From Actinomycetes bacterium (lineage in GTDB: Bacteria > Actinomycetota > Actinomycetes > Actinomycetales > Microbacteriaceae), in the NCBI GenBank assembly GCA_023457615.1, contig JAEWKY010000024.1:1-5244 (forward strand): a DNA stretch of 5,244 bases. Reading direction: 5' to 3'. The translations under genes and the position numbers were made by a program. Each line of letters begins with the position of its first letter. The first letter of the stretch is position 1. A model generated the notes under the pieces. The model was not told where the DNA came from and made no database searches. It saw nothing but the letters and a program-made list of their open reading frames with translations. Shown here piece after piece: positions 1 through 4,792 of this stretch.

Positions 1-24
1 GCCCCGATCCGCAGGGATCGGGGC
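1..24 (-). terminator. Probable rho-independent terminator of tig (may extend beyond the left edge)
   Basis: A perfect inverted repeat, GCCCCGATCC / GGATCGGGGC, gives a 10-bp GC-rich stem with the 4-nt loop GCAG. It begins 12 nt after the tig stop codon in the minus direction. The bases before it in the transcript (GAAG) suggest the stem could lengthen with an AAG/CTT pairing, and any U-tract would lie outside the window. The structure is symmetrical, so it could also serve a converging gene to the left. Confidence 0.75.
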
Positions 25-36
25 CTTCGAGGCGGG

Positions 37-1446
37 TTACTTGTGGTCGTGGCCGTAGTGCTCGTGGCCGGGCTTGCGGCCGTGGGCGTCCTTGCCGGCC
101 GGAGCGTGGTCGTGACCCTCGTGGTCCTCGGCGACGAACGGGTCGCCCGCGTCCTCGCCGGTGCCGAGGGCGCGCGCGACGAAGTCGGAGACGTCGACCG
201 CCTTGCCCTTCGTGTCGACGACCTTCGCCTTGCTGAGCACGGTCGCGAGAGCCTTCGAGCGGGCGATCTCGCCGACGACGCCGGGCAACTGGCCGTTCTG
301 GTCGAGCACCTTCACGAACTCGCCCGGCTCCATGCCGTACTGCGCGCTCGCCTGCACGACGTACGCGGTGAGCTCGTTCTGGCCGACCTTGACCTCCTCG
401 GCCTCCGCGATGGCGTCGAGCAGGATCTGCGTGCGGAACGTCTTCTCGCTCGACTCGGAGACCTCCTTGCGGTGCTCGTCGTCCTCGAGGCGGTTCTCGT
501 TCTCGAGGTGGCGGTGCACCTCGTCGTCGATGAGGCCCTGCGGCACCGGGATGTCGAGCTTCTCGAGCAGCACGTCGACGATCTTGTCGCGCGCCTCGAT
601 CGACTGCGAGAAGCCCTTGCTCTTCTCGAGCTGGGCCCGCACGTCGGCACGGAGCTCGCCGATCGTGTCGAACTGCGACGCGATCTGCGCGAACTCGTCG
701 TCGGCCTCGGGCAGCTCGCGCTCCTTGACCGACAGGAGGGTCACGGCGATCTGCGCCTTCTCGCCCTCGTGGTCGCCGCCGAGCAGCGCCGACTCGAACG
801 TCGTCGACTCGCCCGCGGTCAGGGTGTCGAGCGCCTCGTCGATGCCGTCGATGAGCTCGCCCGAGCCGAGCTCGTAGGAGATGTTGCTCGCCGTGTCGAC
901 CTCGGCGCCGCCGATCGTCGCGACCAGGTCGAGCGAGAGGAAGTCGCCGGTCTTCGCCGGACGGTCGACCGTCACGAGGGTGCCGAAGCGGCCGCGCAGG
1001 TTCTCGAGCTCGGTCTCGACCTCGTCGGGCGTCACGGCGACGGGCTCGACCTCGAGCTTGAGGCCGTCGTACTTCGGCAGGGTGAAGTCGGGCCGCACGT
1101 CGACCTCGACGACGACCTCGAGGTCGCCCGAGAAGTCCTTCTCGTTGGGCAGCTTCACGATGTCGGCCGACGGGCGGCCGAGCGGCTTGAGGCCCTGCTC
1201 GGTCGCGGCGTCGCGGTAGAACTTGTCGAGGCCCTCGTTGACGGCGTGGCTGATGACCTCGCCGCGGCCGACGCGCTGGTCGATGATGGGCGGCGGCACC
1301 TTGCCCTTGCGGAAGCCGGGGATGTTCACCGACTCGGCGATGTGCTGATAGGCGTGGGTGATGCTCGGCTTGAGCTCCTCCGGCGTGACGGTGATGTTCA
1401 GCTTCACGCGGGTGGGCGACAGGCGCTCGACGGTCGTCGTGACCAT
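37..1446 (-). CDS. tig: Trigger factor, ribosome-associated chaperone and peptidyl-prolyl isomerase, with a His-rich tail
   Basis: Trigger factor docks at the ribosomal exit tunnel and holds and folds nascent cytosolic chains; it also has FKBP-type prolyl isomerase activity. The 469-residue product shows the expected order. An N-terminal ribosome-binding domain (about 1-115) carries the signature NIPGFRKGKVP at 41-51. An FKBP-like domain (about 155-245) follows, with conserved ELIDGIDEAL near 197-206. The C-terminal helical chaperone arms span about 248-428. I chose the ATG ending at 1446 because the protein then begins MVTTTVERLSPTRVK, as in the family, and AGGAGA lies 9 nt upstream; the longer open frame reads back into the tRNA gene. 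It is longer than the E. coli protein (432 aa) mainly through a tail in which residues 441-469 hold eight His plus Asp and Glu, suggesting metal binding. It lies downstream of a tRNA-Pro gene and ends at a strong hairpin. Identity is certain; the tail's role is unknown. Confidence 0.97.
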   Translation of the reverse strand: MVTTTVERLSPTRVKLNITVTPEELKPSITHAYQHIAESVNIPGFRKGKVPPPIIDQRVGRGEVISHAVNEGLDKFYRDAATEQGLKPLGRPSADIVKLPNEKDFSGDLEVVVEVDVRPDFTLPKYDGLKLEVEPVAVTPDEVETELENLRGRFGTLVTVDRPAKTGDFLSLDLVATIGGAEVDTASNISYELGSGELIDGIDEALDTLTAGESTTFESALLGGDHEGEKAQIAVTLLSVKERELPEADDEFAQIASQFDTIGELRADVRAQLEKSKGFSQSIEARDKIVDVLLEKLDIPVPQGLIDDEVHRHLENENRLEDDEHRKEVSESSEKTFRTQILLDAIAEAEEVKVGQNELTAYVVQASAQYGMEPGEFVKVLDQNGQLPGVVGEIARSKALATVLSKAKVVDTKGKAVDVSDFVARALGTGEDAGDPFVAEDHEGHDHAPAGKDAHGRKPGHEHYGHDHK

Positions 1447-1455
1447 GGGAATACG

Positions 1456-1461
1456 TCTCCT
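1456..1461 (-). promoter_or_regulatory. Ribosome binding site that fixes the tig start
   Basis: On the minus strand AGGAGA precedes the ATG at 1446-1444 by 9 nt. It supports this start over the in-frame upstream start at 1548, which lies inside the tRNA gene. Confidence 0.8.
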
Positions 1462-1504
1462 GGTGGATGAAAGGTGTTGGGGCTGCTGGGCCCCGTTTCG
1501 AAGC

Positions 1505-1581
1505 TGGTCGGGGCGACAGGATTTGAACCTGCGACCTCCCGCTCCCAAAGCGGGCGCTCTACCAAGCTGAGCTACGCCCCG
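1505..1581 (-). tRNA. tRNA-Pro (anticodon UGG), CCA encoded
   Basis: The minus strand folds into a full cloverleaf of 77 nt. The acceptor stem is CGGGGCG/CGCCCCG, followed by discriminator A and an encoded CCA (1507-1505). The D arm is GCTC...GAGC. The anticodon stem is CCCGC/GCGGG with loop TTTGGGA, giving anticodon TGG at 1547-1545. The T arm is GCAGG/CCTGT with loop TTCGAAT. G37 follows the anticodon, as usual for proline tRNAs. It lies 58 nt upstream of the tig start on the same strand. I see no clear second promoter in that gap, so shared transcription followed by processing is possible. Confidence 0.97.
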
Positions 1582-1601
1582 AGGTAGAAACGGCCCGCCA
1601 C

Positions 1602-1607
1602 AGTCTA
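1602..1607 (-). promoter_or_regulatory. Possible -10 element of the tRNA-Pro (and tig) promoter
   Basis: On the minus strand TAGACT lies about 20 nt upstream of the mature tRNA 5' end, matching TATAAT at four of six positions. That places transcription start around 1595. No good TTGACA-like -35 sits 16-18 bp upstream (the positions read GCATCC), so the assignment rests on the -10 and its position only. Confidence 0.4.
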
Positions 1608-1616
1608 GAGGAGAGA

Positions 1617-1643
1617 AACCGGGAGGATGCCGGGTCGCCCGGT
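1617..1643 (-). terminator. Weak terminator-like hairpin after the small membrane protein
   Basis: Starting at the last base of the stop codon on the minus strand, ACCGGG can pair with CCCGGT (1643-1638 with 1623-1618) around a 14-nt loop, followed by TTCTCTCC. A competing shorter hairpin, CCGGG/CCCGG with a 3-nt loop, lies at 1642-1630. The stems are short and the U-rich tail is interrupted. It is placed correctly to separate the merR operon from the tRNA-tig unit, but it is only a candidate. Confidence 0.3.
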
Positions 1644-1999
1644 CAGCCGCAGGCGCCGGCCGGTCCCGCGCAGGTCGTGAGCACCGAGACGATCGTGAAG
1701 GCGCTGACGGCCAGGTAGCCGAATCCCGGGATCGCGAGCACCACGGCGGCGACGGCCGGCCAGCCGGGCTGCTCGCGCCGACCGATCCCGACCGCGCCGA
1801 GCACGACGGCGGCGAGGCACAGGACGAACACGGGGATCGCCGCGATCGAACCGGTGACGACGAACCACGGCGGCCCCGGCACGAACGCCTCGCGCGTCTG
1901 CAGATAGCCGGAGACCACGGCCCCGGCGACGACGAGCACCGCGGCGAGCACGCACGAGAACGCGATCCCGCCGAGGATCGGTCGCCGTCGGGGAGTCAC
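1643..1999 (-). CDS. Small three-helix membrane protein of unknown function
   Basis: This 118-residue protein is not one I recognise. After a basic start (MTPRRRP) it has three hydrophobic segments, at about 9-31, 46-72 and 80-108. These are joined by short loops, one with GRREQPGW near 73-80, so it is probably an inner-membrane protein with an inside N-terminus by the positive-inside rule. Two Cys (110 and 117) sit in the short tail ACGPAG-like segment after helix 3. The GTG start (1999-1997) overlaps the TGA of the merR gene in a GTGA arrangement, with GGAG just upstream, which implies translational coupling to the regulator. Coding bias and the overlap support a real gene. It could be a sensor, an exporter partner or an unrelated DUF-type protein; the sequence gives no functional motif. 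Confidence 0.75.
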   Translation of the reverse strand: MTPRRRPILGGIAFSCVLAAVLVVAGAVVSGYLQTREAFVPGPPWFVVTGSIAAIPVFVLCLAAVVLGAVGIGRREQPGWPAVAAVVLAIPGFGYLAVSAFTIVSVLTTCAGPAGACG

Positions 2000-2418
2000 G
2001 CTCCGACCCTATCGACCGGCCAGGTGCCGCCGTCGAGGAGGTCGGCGACGGTCTCGACGAAGCGCGGGCACGTCGCGATGTCGTGCCGCTCGCACTCGAA
2101 CGCGTGGGCCGTCATCGCGCGGGCGCGCTCGAGCTCCCGCATCCGCCGGTCGAGGTCGGCGAGGTGCGACTCGAGGATCCCGTGGCGCTCGGGCGCGTCC
2201 TCGTCGAGCAGCACGCGGATCTGGTCGAGCGACATCCCGGCGGCCTTGCTGCGCACGATGACGGCGACCCGCACGACGTCCTCGTCGGAGTAGCGACGCC
2301 GGCCTCCGCCGTCGCGCGCCGGCTCGAGCAGCCCGACGTCCTCCCAGTGGCGCAGCACGTGGGTCGGGAGGCGGAAGCGCGCGGCGGTGTCGCCGATCGA
2401 GAGGGCACTTGACTTCAT
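1996..2418 (-). CDS. MerR-family transcriptional regulator with a C-terminal Cys-X7-Cys pair
   Basis: MerR proteins are dimers that bind inverted repeats within promoters whose -35/-10 spacing is too long and untwist them when activated. In this 140-residue protein the winged helix-turn-helix spans about 6-75: LSIGDTAARFRLPTHVLRHWE, then the wing with GGGRRRYSDEDVVRV, then GMSLDQIRVLL. A dimerisation helix follows at about 77-108. The C-terminal segment has Cys109 and Cys117, separated by seven residues and with His112 between. This is the same Cys spacing as the copper-binding loop of CueR, though I cannot show metal binding. The ATG at 2418 is the only possible start, because an in-frame stop lies 15 nt upstream. 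No Shine-Dalgarno precedes it, so a leaderless transcript is possible. The start codon lies inside the 24-bp palindrome, which suggests autoregulation. It is divergent from the FAD oxidoreductase and overlaps the membrane protein by 4 nt. Confidence 0.93.
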   Translation of the reverse strand: MKSSALSIGDTAARFRLPTHVLRHWEDVGLLEPARDGGGRRRYSDEDVVRVAVIVRSKAAGMSLDQIRVLLDEDAPERHGILESHLADLDRRMRELERARAMTAHAFECERHDIATCPRFVETVADLLDGGTWPVDRVGA

Positions 2419-2439
2419 GTCGACATGAAGTCACAGGAT
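2409..2439 (+). promoter_or_regulatory. MerR-type long-spacer promoter for the FAD oxidoreductase
   Basis: The -35 TTGACT (2409-2414) and -10 CAGGAT (2434-2439) are separated by exactly 19 bp. Normal sigma-70-type promoters have 17 bp; 19-20 bp is the hallmark of MerR-activated promoters. The spacer is filled by the palindromic operator. Predicted transcription start is around 2446, leaving a short leader of about 18 nt with AAGGAG before the ATG at 2464. Confidence 0.7.
2410..2433. promoter_or_regulatory. Perfect 24-bp palindrome, probable MerR operator
   Basis: The half-site TGACTTCATGTC is followed directly by its exact reverse complement, centred on GTCGAC at 2419-2424. It fills the spacer of the plus-strand promoter and overlaps the merR start codon, so one dimer could switch the oxidoreductase gene and limit merR expression. 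The organisation is like SoxR and CueR boxes, but the half-site sequence is not one I recognise. Confidence 0.75.
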
Positions 2440-2451
2440 GCCGGTGAACGC

Positions 2452-2457
2452 AAGGAG
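2452..2457 (+). promoter_or_regulatory. Ribosome binding site fixing the oxidoreductase start
   Basis: AAGGAG lies 6 nt before the ATG at 2464. It decides this start over the in-frame ATG at 2425, which lies within the operator and upstream of the predicted transcription start. Confidence 0.8.
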
Positions 2458-2463
2458 AACCCC

Positions 2464-3297
2464 ATGTACGACGCCATCGTCCTCGGCGGCGGGCCCGCCG
2501 GGCTGCAGGCCGCCCTCACGCTCGGCCGCATCCACCGCTCGGTGCTGCTCGTCGACTCGGGCGCCTACCGGAACGCTCCGGCCCAGCACCTGCACAACCT
2601 CATCGGCTCCGACGGACTCCCGCCGGCCGAGCTGCGCGCCGCCGCCCGGCGCGACCTCGCGGGCTACGCGACCGTCGACACGGCGGACGGCGAGGTGGTC
2701 GAGGTGCGCGGCGAGGCCGGGGCGTTCGAGGTCGTCCTCCCCGATGGACGCACCGGGACGGCGCGCGCCGTCGTGCTCGCGACGGGCGTGCGCGACGAGC
2801 TGCCCGACATCCCGGGCCTCGCGGAGCAGTGGGGCCGACGGGTCGCGCACTGCCCGTTCTGCCACGGCCACGAGTTCGCCGGGCGGCGGGTCGGCATCCT
2901 GGCGCCCGACGAGGCCCGGCTCGCGCATCTGAGCGGCCTGCTGGGGCCGATCACCGACGATCTCGTGCCGATCACGGGGCTGGTTCGCGTCGAGGAGCAC
3001 GGCGACGGGCTGCGGCTGACGCTCGACGACGGATCGGCGGTCGACGTCGACGGGCTCTTCGCCGGCTCGACCCCGCGGCCGTCGCCGCTCGTGGAGGCGC
3101 TCGGGCTCGAGCGGTCGGCCTCGGGCGGCGTCCTCGTCGACGCGATGGGGCGCACGTCCCGGCCCGGGCTCTACGCGGCGGGCGACACCGCCCACGTGCG
3201 CGAGCTGCCCGGGGCGATGCAGTCCATCGCGAACGCGATCGCGGCGGGGGCGGTCGCCGGGGTCGCCGTGGCAGCCGACGCGCTCGCGCATCCGTGA
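2464..3297 (+). CDS. Thioredoxin-reductase-like FAD-dependent oxidoreductase with a CPFC motif
   Basis: A 277-residue flavoprotein of the thioredoxin reductase superfamily, cytosolic. The N-terminal FAD-binding fold starts at once: YDAIVLGGGPAGLQAA at 2-17, then LLVDSG at 28-33. AVVLATGVRDELPDIPG (102-118) and the C-terminal GLYAAGDTAHV (235-245) complete the FAD site. The redox motif Cys130-Pro-Phe-Cys133 is followed by HGHE, the CxxCHG form rather than the CATCDG of classical TrxR. The region after it (about 141-165, VGILAPDEARLAHL) lacks the GxGxxA/G NADPH fingerprint, and the protein is shorter than usual TrxR (about 310 aa). It may therefore use an atypical electron partner or act as a dithiol oxidase like GliT/HlmI; this is inference. 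Substrate is unknown. The start at ATG 2464 is set by AAGGAG 6 nt upstream and by the FAD motif at the very N-terminus. It is probably activated by the divergent MerR protein through the palindrome. Confidence 0.9.
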   Translation: MYDAIVLGGGPAGLQAALTLGRIHRSVLLVDSGAYRNAPAQHLHNLIGSDGLPPAELRAAARRDLAGYATVDTADGEVVEVRGEAGAFEVVLPDGRTGTARAVVLATGVRDELPDIPGLAEQWGRRVAHCPFCHGHEFAGRRVGILAPDEARLAHLSGLLGPITDDLVPITGLVRVEEHGDGLRLTLDDGSAVDVDGLFAGSTPRPSPLVEALGLERSASGGVLVDAMGRTSRPGLYAAGDTAHVRELPGAMQSIANAIAAGAVAGVAVAADALAHP

Positions 3298-3306
3298 GTC
3301 AAGGGG

Positions 3307-3329
3307 GTGTGCGCCGACCTTGCGCACGC
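3307..3329 (+). terminator. Hairpin after the oxidoreductase gene, possible terminator
   Basis: GTGTGCGC can pair with GCGCACGC (8 bp with one G-U wobble; six are perfect) around a 7-nt loop, beginning 9 nt after the oxidoreductase stop. There is no U-tract, and an alternative CCGAC/GTCGG pairing competes. It could be a U-less terminator of the kind proposed in actinobacteria, or a structure in the leader of the next small gene. Confidence 0.3.
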
Positions 3330-3343
3330 GCGAACGTCGGAGC

Positions 3344-3535
3344 ATGACACCTGAGGAACTCGTCGATCCCGAGGCGCGGCGCGAGGAGCTGACGCGCGCT
3401 CCGAAAGCCGACCCCGAAGACGCCGCGCCGCGCATCACGCTGAGCGAGGGCACCGGCGGCGCGACCCGCATCGACGTCGCCGACACCGCCGTCGTGCGCC
3501 CGGGCAGGCCGGACGAGGAGCTCGACGACGACTGA
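3344..3535 (+). CDS. Small acidic protein of unknown function (63 aa)
   Basis: I do not recognise this protein. It begins MTPEELVDPEARREEL and ends RPDEELDDD. It has 18 Asp/Glu against 8 Arg/Lys in 63 residues, no hydrophobic segment, no Cys, and many Pro and Gly. It is thus likely soluble and partly disordered. Codon choice has the strong G/C third-position bias of the neighbouring genes, which supports a real gene. The start is uncertain. The ATG at 3344 has GGAG only 1 nt upstream, which is too close. An in-frame TTG at 3320 has AAGGGGG 12 nt upstream and would add MRTRERRS. It follows the oxidoreductase by 46 nt on the same strand and might be co-transcribed, though a hairpin lies between. 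Confidence 0.6.
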   Translation: MTPEELVDPEARREELTRAPKADPEDAAPRITLSEGTGGATRIDVADTAVVRPGRPDEELDDD

Positions 3536-3538
3536 CAC

Positions 3539-3558
3539 GCGGCTCGGTTGACAGCCGC
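3539..3558. repeat. Inverted repeat enclosing the thiolase -35 element
   Basis: GCGGCT (3539-3544) and AGCCGC (3553-3558) form a perfect 6-bp inverted repeat with an 8-nt loop that contains most of the TTGACA -35 box. It starts 3 nt after the small acidic gene. It may be a weak terminator for that gene, a protein site, or chance in GC-rich DNA. Confidence 0.35.
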
Positions 3559-3576
3559 CCTCCGACGCGAAAGACT
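3548..3576 (+). promoter_or_regulatory. Probable promoter of the thiolase operon
   Basis: A consensus -35 TTGACA (3548-3553) is followed after 17 bp by AAGACT (3571-3576), which matches the -10 consensus at three positions. Predicted transcription start is around 3583, inside the TetR-type inverted repeat, leaving a leader of about 28 nt to the GTG at 3611. Confidence 0.6.
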
Positions 3577-3578
3577 CT

Positions 3579-3596
3579 ACCGAACGATCGGTCAGT
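3579..3596. promoter_or_regulatory. TetR-type operator, PaaR-like, over the thiolase transcription start
   Basis: ACCGAACGATCGGT (3579-3592) is an inverted repeat of the form ACCGA-N-CG-N-TCGGT, continued on the right by CAGT. As I recall, the phenylacetate repressor PaaR of Corynebacterium has sites containing ACCG-NN-CG-NN-CGGT-N-AGT. The core and right flank here match that; the left flank (CTCT in place of ACTN) does not. Its position over the predicted start site fits repression relieved by an acyl-CoA ligand. No regulator gene is in the window. Confidence 0.65.
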
Positions 3597-3610
3597 AATT
3601 CGGAGGTGGC

Positions 3611-4792
3611 GTGGACGCGTATCTCGTCGGCGGAGTGCGCACGCCGGTCGGCCGCTACGGCGGGGCGCTCGCCTCGGCGCGTCCGGATGATCTCGCCGCC
3701 CTCGTCGTGGGCGAGGCGGTGCGACGGGCGGGGGTCCCCGCGGCCGAGCTGGATGAGATCATCCTCGGCGCCGCGAATCAGGCCGGCGAGGACAACCGCA
3801 ACGTGGCCCGCTTGGCCGTGCTGCTCGCCGGGCTGCCCGACGACATCCCGGGCTTCACCGTCAACCGGCTGTGCGCCTCGGGCATGACCGCGATCGCGCA
3901 GGCCGCGCAGGCGATCCGTGCCGGGGATGCCGACCTGATCGTCGCGGGCGGCGTCGAGTCGATGACCCGCGCGCCGTGGGTGCAGGCCAAGCCCGCGAAG
4001 GCCTGGGCGAAGCCGGGCGAGGCGTTCGACACCTCGATCGGCTGGCGCTTCACGAACCCGCGGCTCGCCGCCCGCGACAAGGCGACGTTCGCGATGCCCG
4101 AGACGGCCGAGGAGGTCGCGCGCCTCGACGGCATCACGCGCGAGGATGCCGACGCGTTCTCGGTGCGCTCCCACGAGCGGGCCCTCGCGGCGATCGCCGC
4201 CGGACGCTTCGCCGCAGAGACGGTCGCCGTCGAGACCCCCGGCGGCCTCGTCGAGATCGACGAGGGACCGCGGCCCGGCACGACGGTCGAGGTGCTCGCC
4301 GCCCTGAAGCCCGTCGTGCGCGGCGGGAGCGTCGTCACGGCCGGCAACTCGAGCTCGCTCAACGACGGCGCGTCGGCGATCGTCGTCGCGAGCGGCGCCG
4401 CGGTCGAGCGGCTCGGGCTCGTGCCCCGCGCGCGCGTCGTCACCGCCGCCTCCGCCGGCATCGCTCCCGAGATCATGGGCCTCGGTCCCGTGCCGGCGAC
4501 CGAGAAGGCCCTCGCCCGCGCGGGGCTGGGGATCGGCGACCTCGGCGCCGTCGAGCTCAACGAGGCCTTCGCCACCCAGTCGCTCGCGAGCGTGCGCCGC
4601 CTCGGCCTCGACGAGTCGATCGTCAACGCCGACGGCGGGGCGATCGCGCTCGGGCATCCGCTCGGCTCGAGCGGCTCGCGTCTCGTCGTCACCCTGCTCG
4701 GCAGGATGGAGCGCGAGGAGGCCCGCTACGGGCTCGCGACGATGTGCGTCGGCGTGGGGCAGGGCCAGGCGATGATCCTGGAGCGGGTGTGA
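3611..4792 (+). CDS. paaJ: Thiolase (acetyl-CoA acyltransferase), 3-oxoadipyl-CoA thiolase type
   Basis: A cytosolic thiolase that cleaves a 3-oxoacyl-CoA with CoA to acetyl-CoA and a shortened acyl-CoA. The 393-residue length is normal for the family. It opens MDAYLVGGVRTPVGRYGGAL. The nucleophile Cys88 is in NRLCASGM, GGVESMTRAPWV is at 113-124, NEAF at 317-320, His349 in GHPLGSSGSR, and the acid/base Cys379 in CVGVGQG, so all catalytic residues are present. The FATQSLASVRRLGL segment and the VRTPxGRYGGALxxxRPDDLAAL start most resemble the PaaJ/PcaF enzymes that finish phenylacetate and beta-ketoadipate breakdown. A general beta-oxidation thiolase is the alternative. The GTG start has GGAGG 4 nt upstream, slightly close, but the family motif leaves no room for another. 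It is preceded by a PaaR-like operator and overlaps the downstream enoyl-CoA hydratase by 4 nt. Thiolase identity is firm; the paaJ assignment is moderate. Confidence 0.93.
   Translation: MDAYLVGGVRTPVGRYGGALASARPDDLAALVVGEAVRRAGVPAAELDEIILGAANQAGEDNRNVARLAVLLAGLPDDIPGFTVNRLCASGMTAIAQAAQAIRAGDADLIVAGGVESMTRAPWVQAKPAKAWAKPGEAFDTSIGWRFTNPRLAARDKATFAMPETAEEVARLDGITREDADAFSVRSHERALAAIAAGRFAAETVAVETPGGLVEIDEGPRPGTTVEVLAALKPVVRGGSVVTAGNSSSLNDGASAIVVASGAAVERLGLVPRARVVTAASAGIAPEIMGLGPVPATEKALARAGLGIGDLGAVELNEAFATQSLASVRRLGLDESIVNADGGAIALGHPLGSSGSRLVVTLLGRMEREEARYGLATMCVGVGQGQAMILERV

Noticed and set aside
43..1470. Long plus-strand open frame antisense to tig (475 aa)
   Set aside because: It is a low-complexity Arg/Leu/Val/Asp-rich shadow of a clear trigger factor gene, common in high-GC DNA, with no recognisable domain.
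1447..1548. Longer N-terminus for trigger factor (34 extra residues)
   Set aside because: It would be translated from inside the tRNA-Pro gene and has no family match; the ATG at 1446 has a good Shine-Dalgarno and the correct N-terminus.
1358..1570. Plus-strand open frame containing GRQDLNLRPPAPKAG
   Set aside because: This is the well-known false peptide made by translating the antisense of a tRNA gene; the tRNA-Pro cloverleaf explains the sequence.
1605..1955. Alternative minus-strand frame over the membrane protein
   Set aside because: It has an Arg/Ala/Gly-rich composition typical of a wrong frame in GC-rich DNA; the frame with three hydrophobic segments and the GTGA overlap is the credible one.
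2431..3486. Minus-strand open frame of 351 codons opposite the oxidoreductase
   Set aside because: It is an Arg-rich shadow that also spans two plus-strand genes; no domain is recognisable.
3299..4657. Minus-strand open frame of 452 codons opposite the thiolase
   Set aside because: It is a charged, low-complexity shadow; the plus-strand thiolase has all catalytic motifs over the same region.
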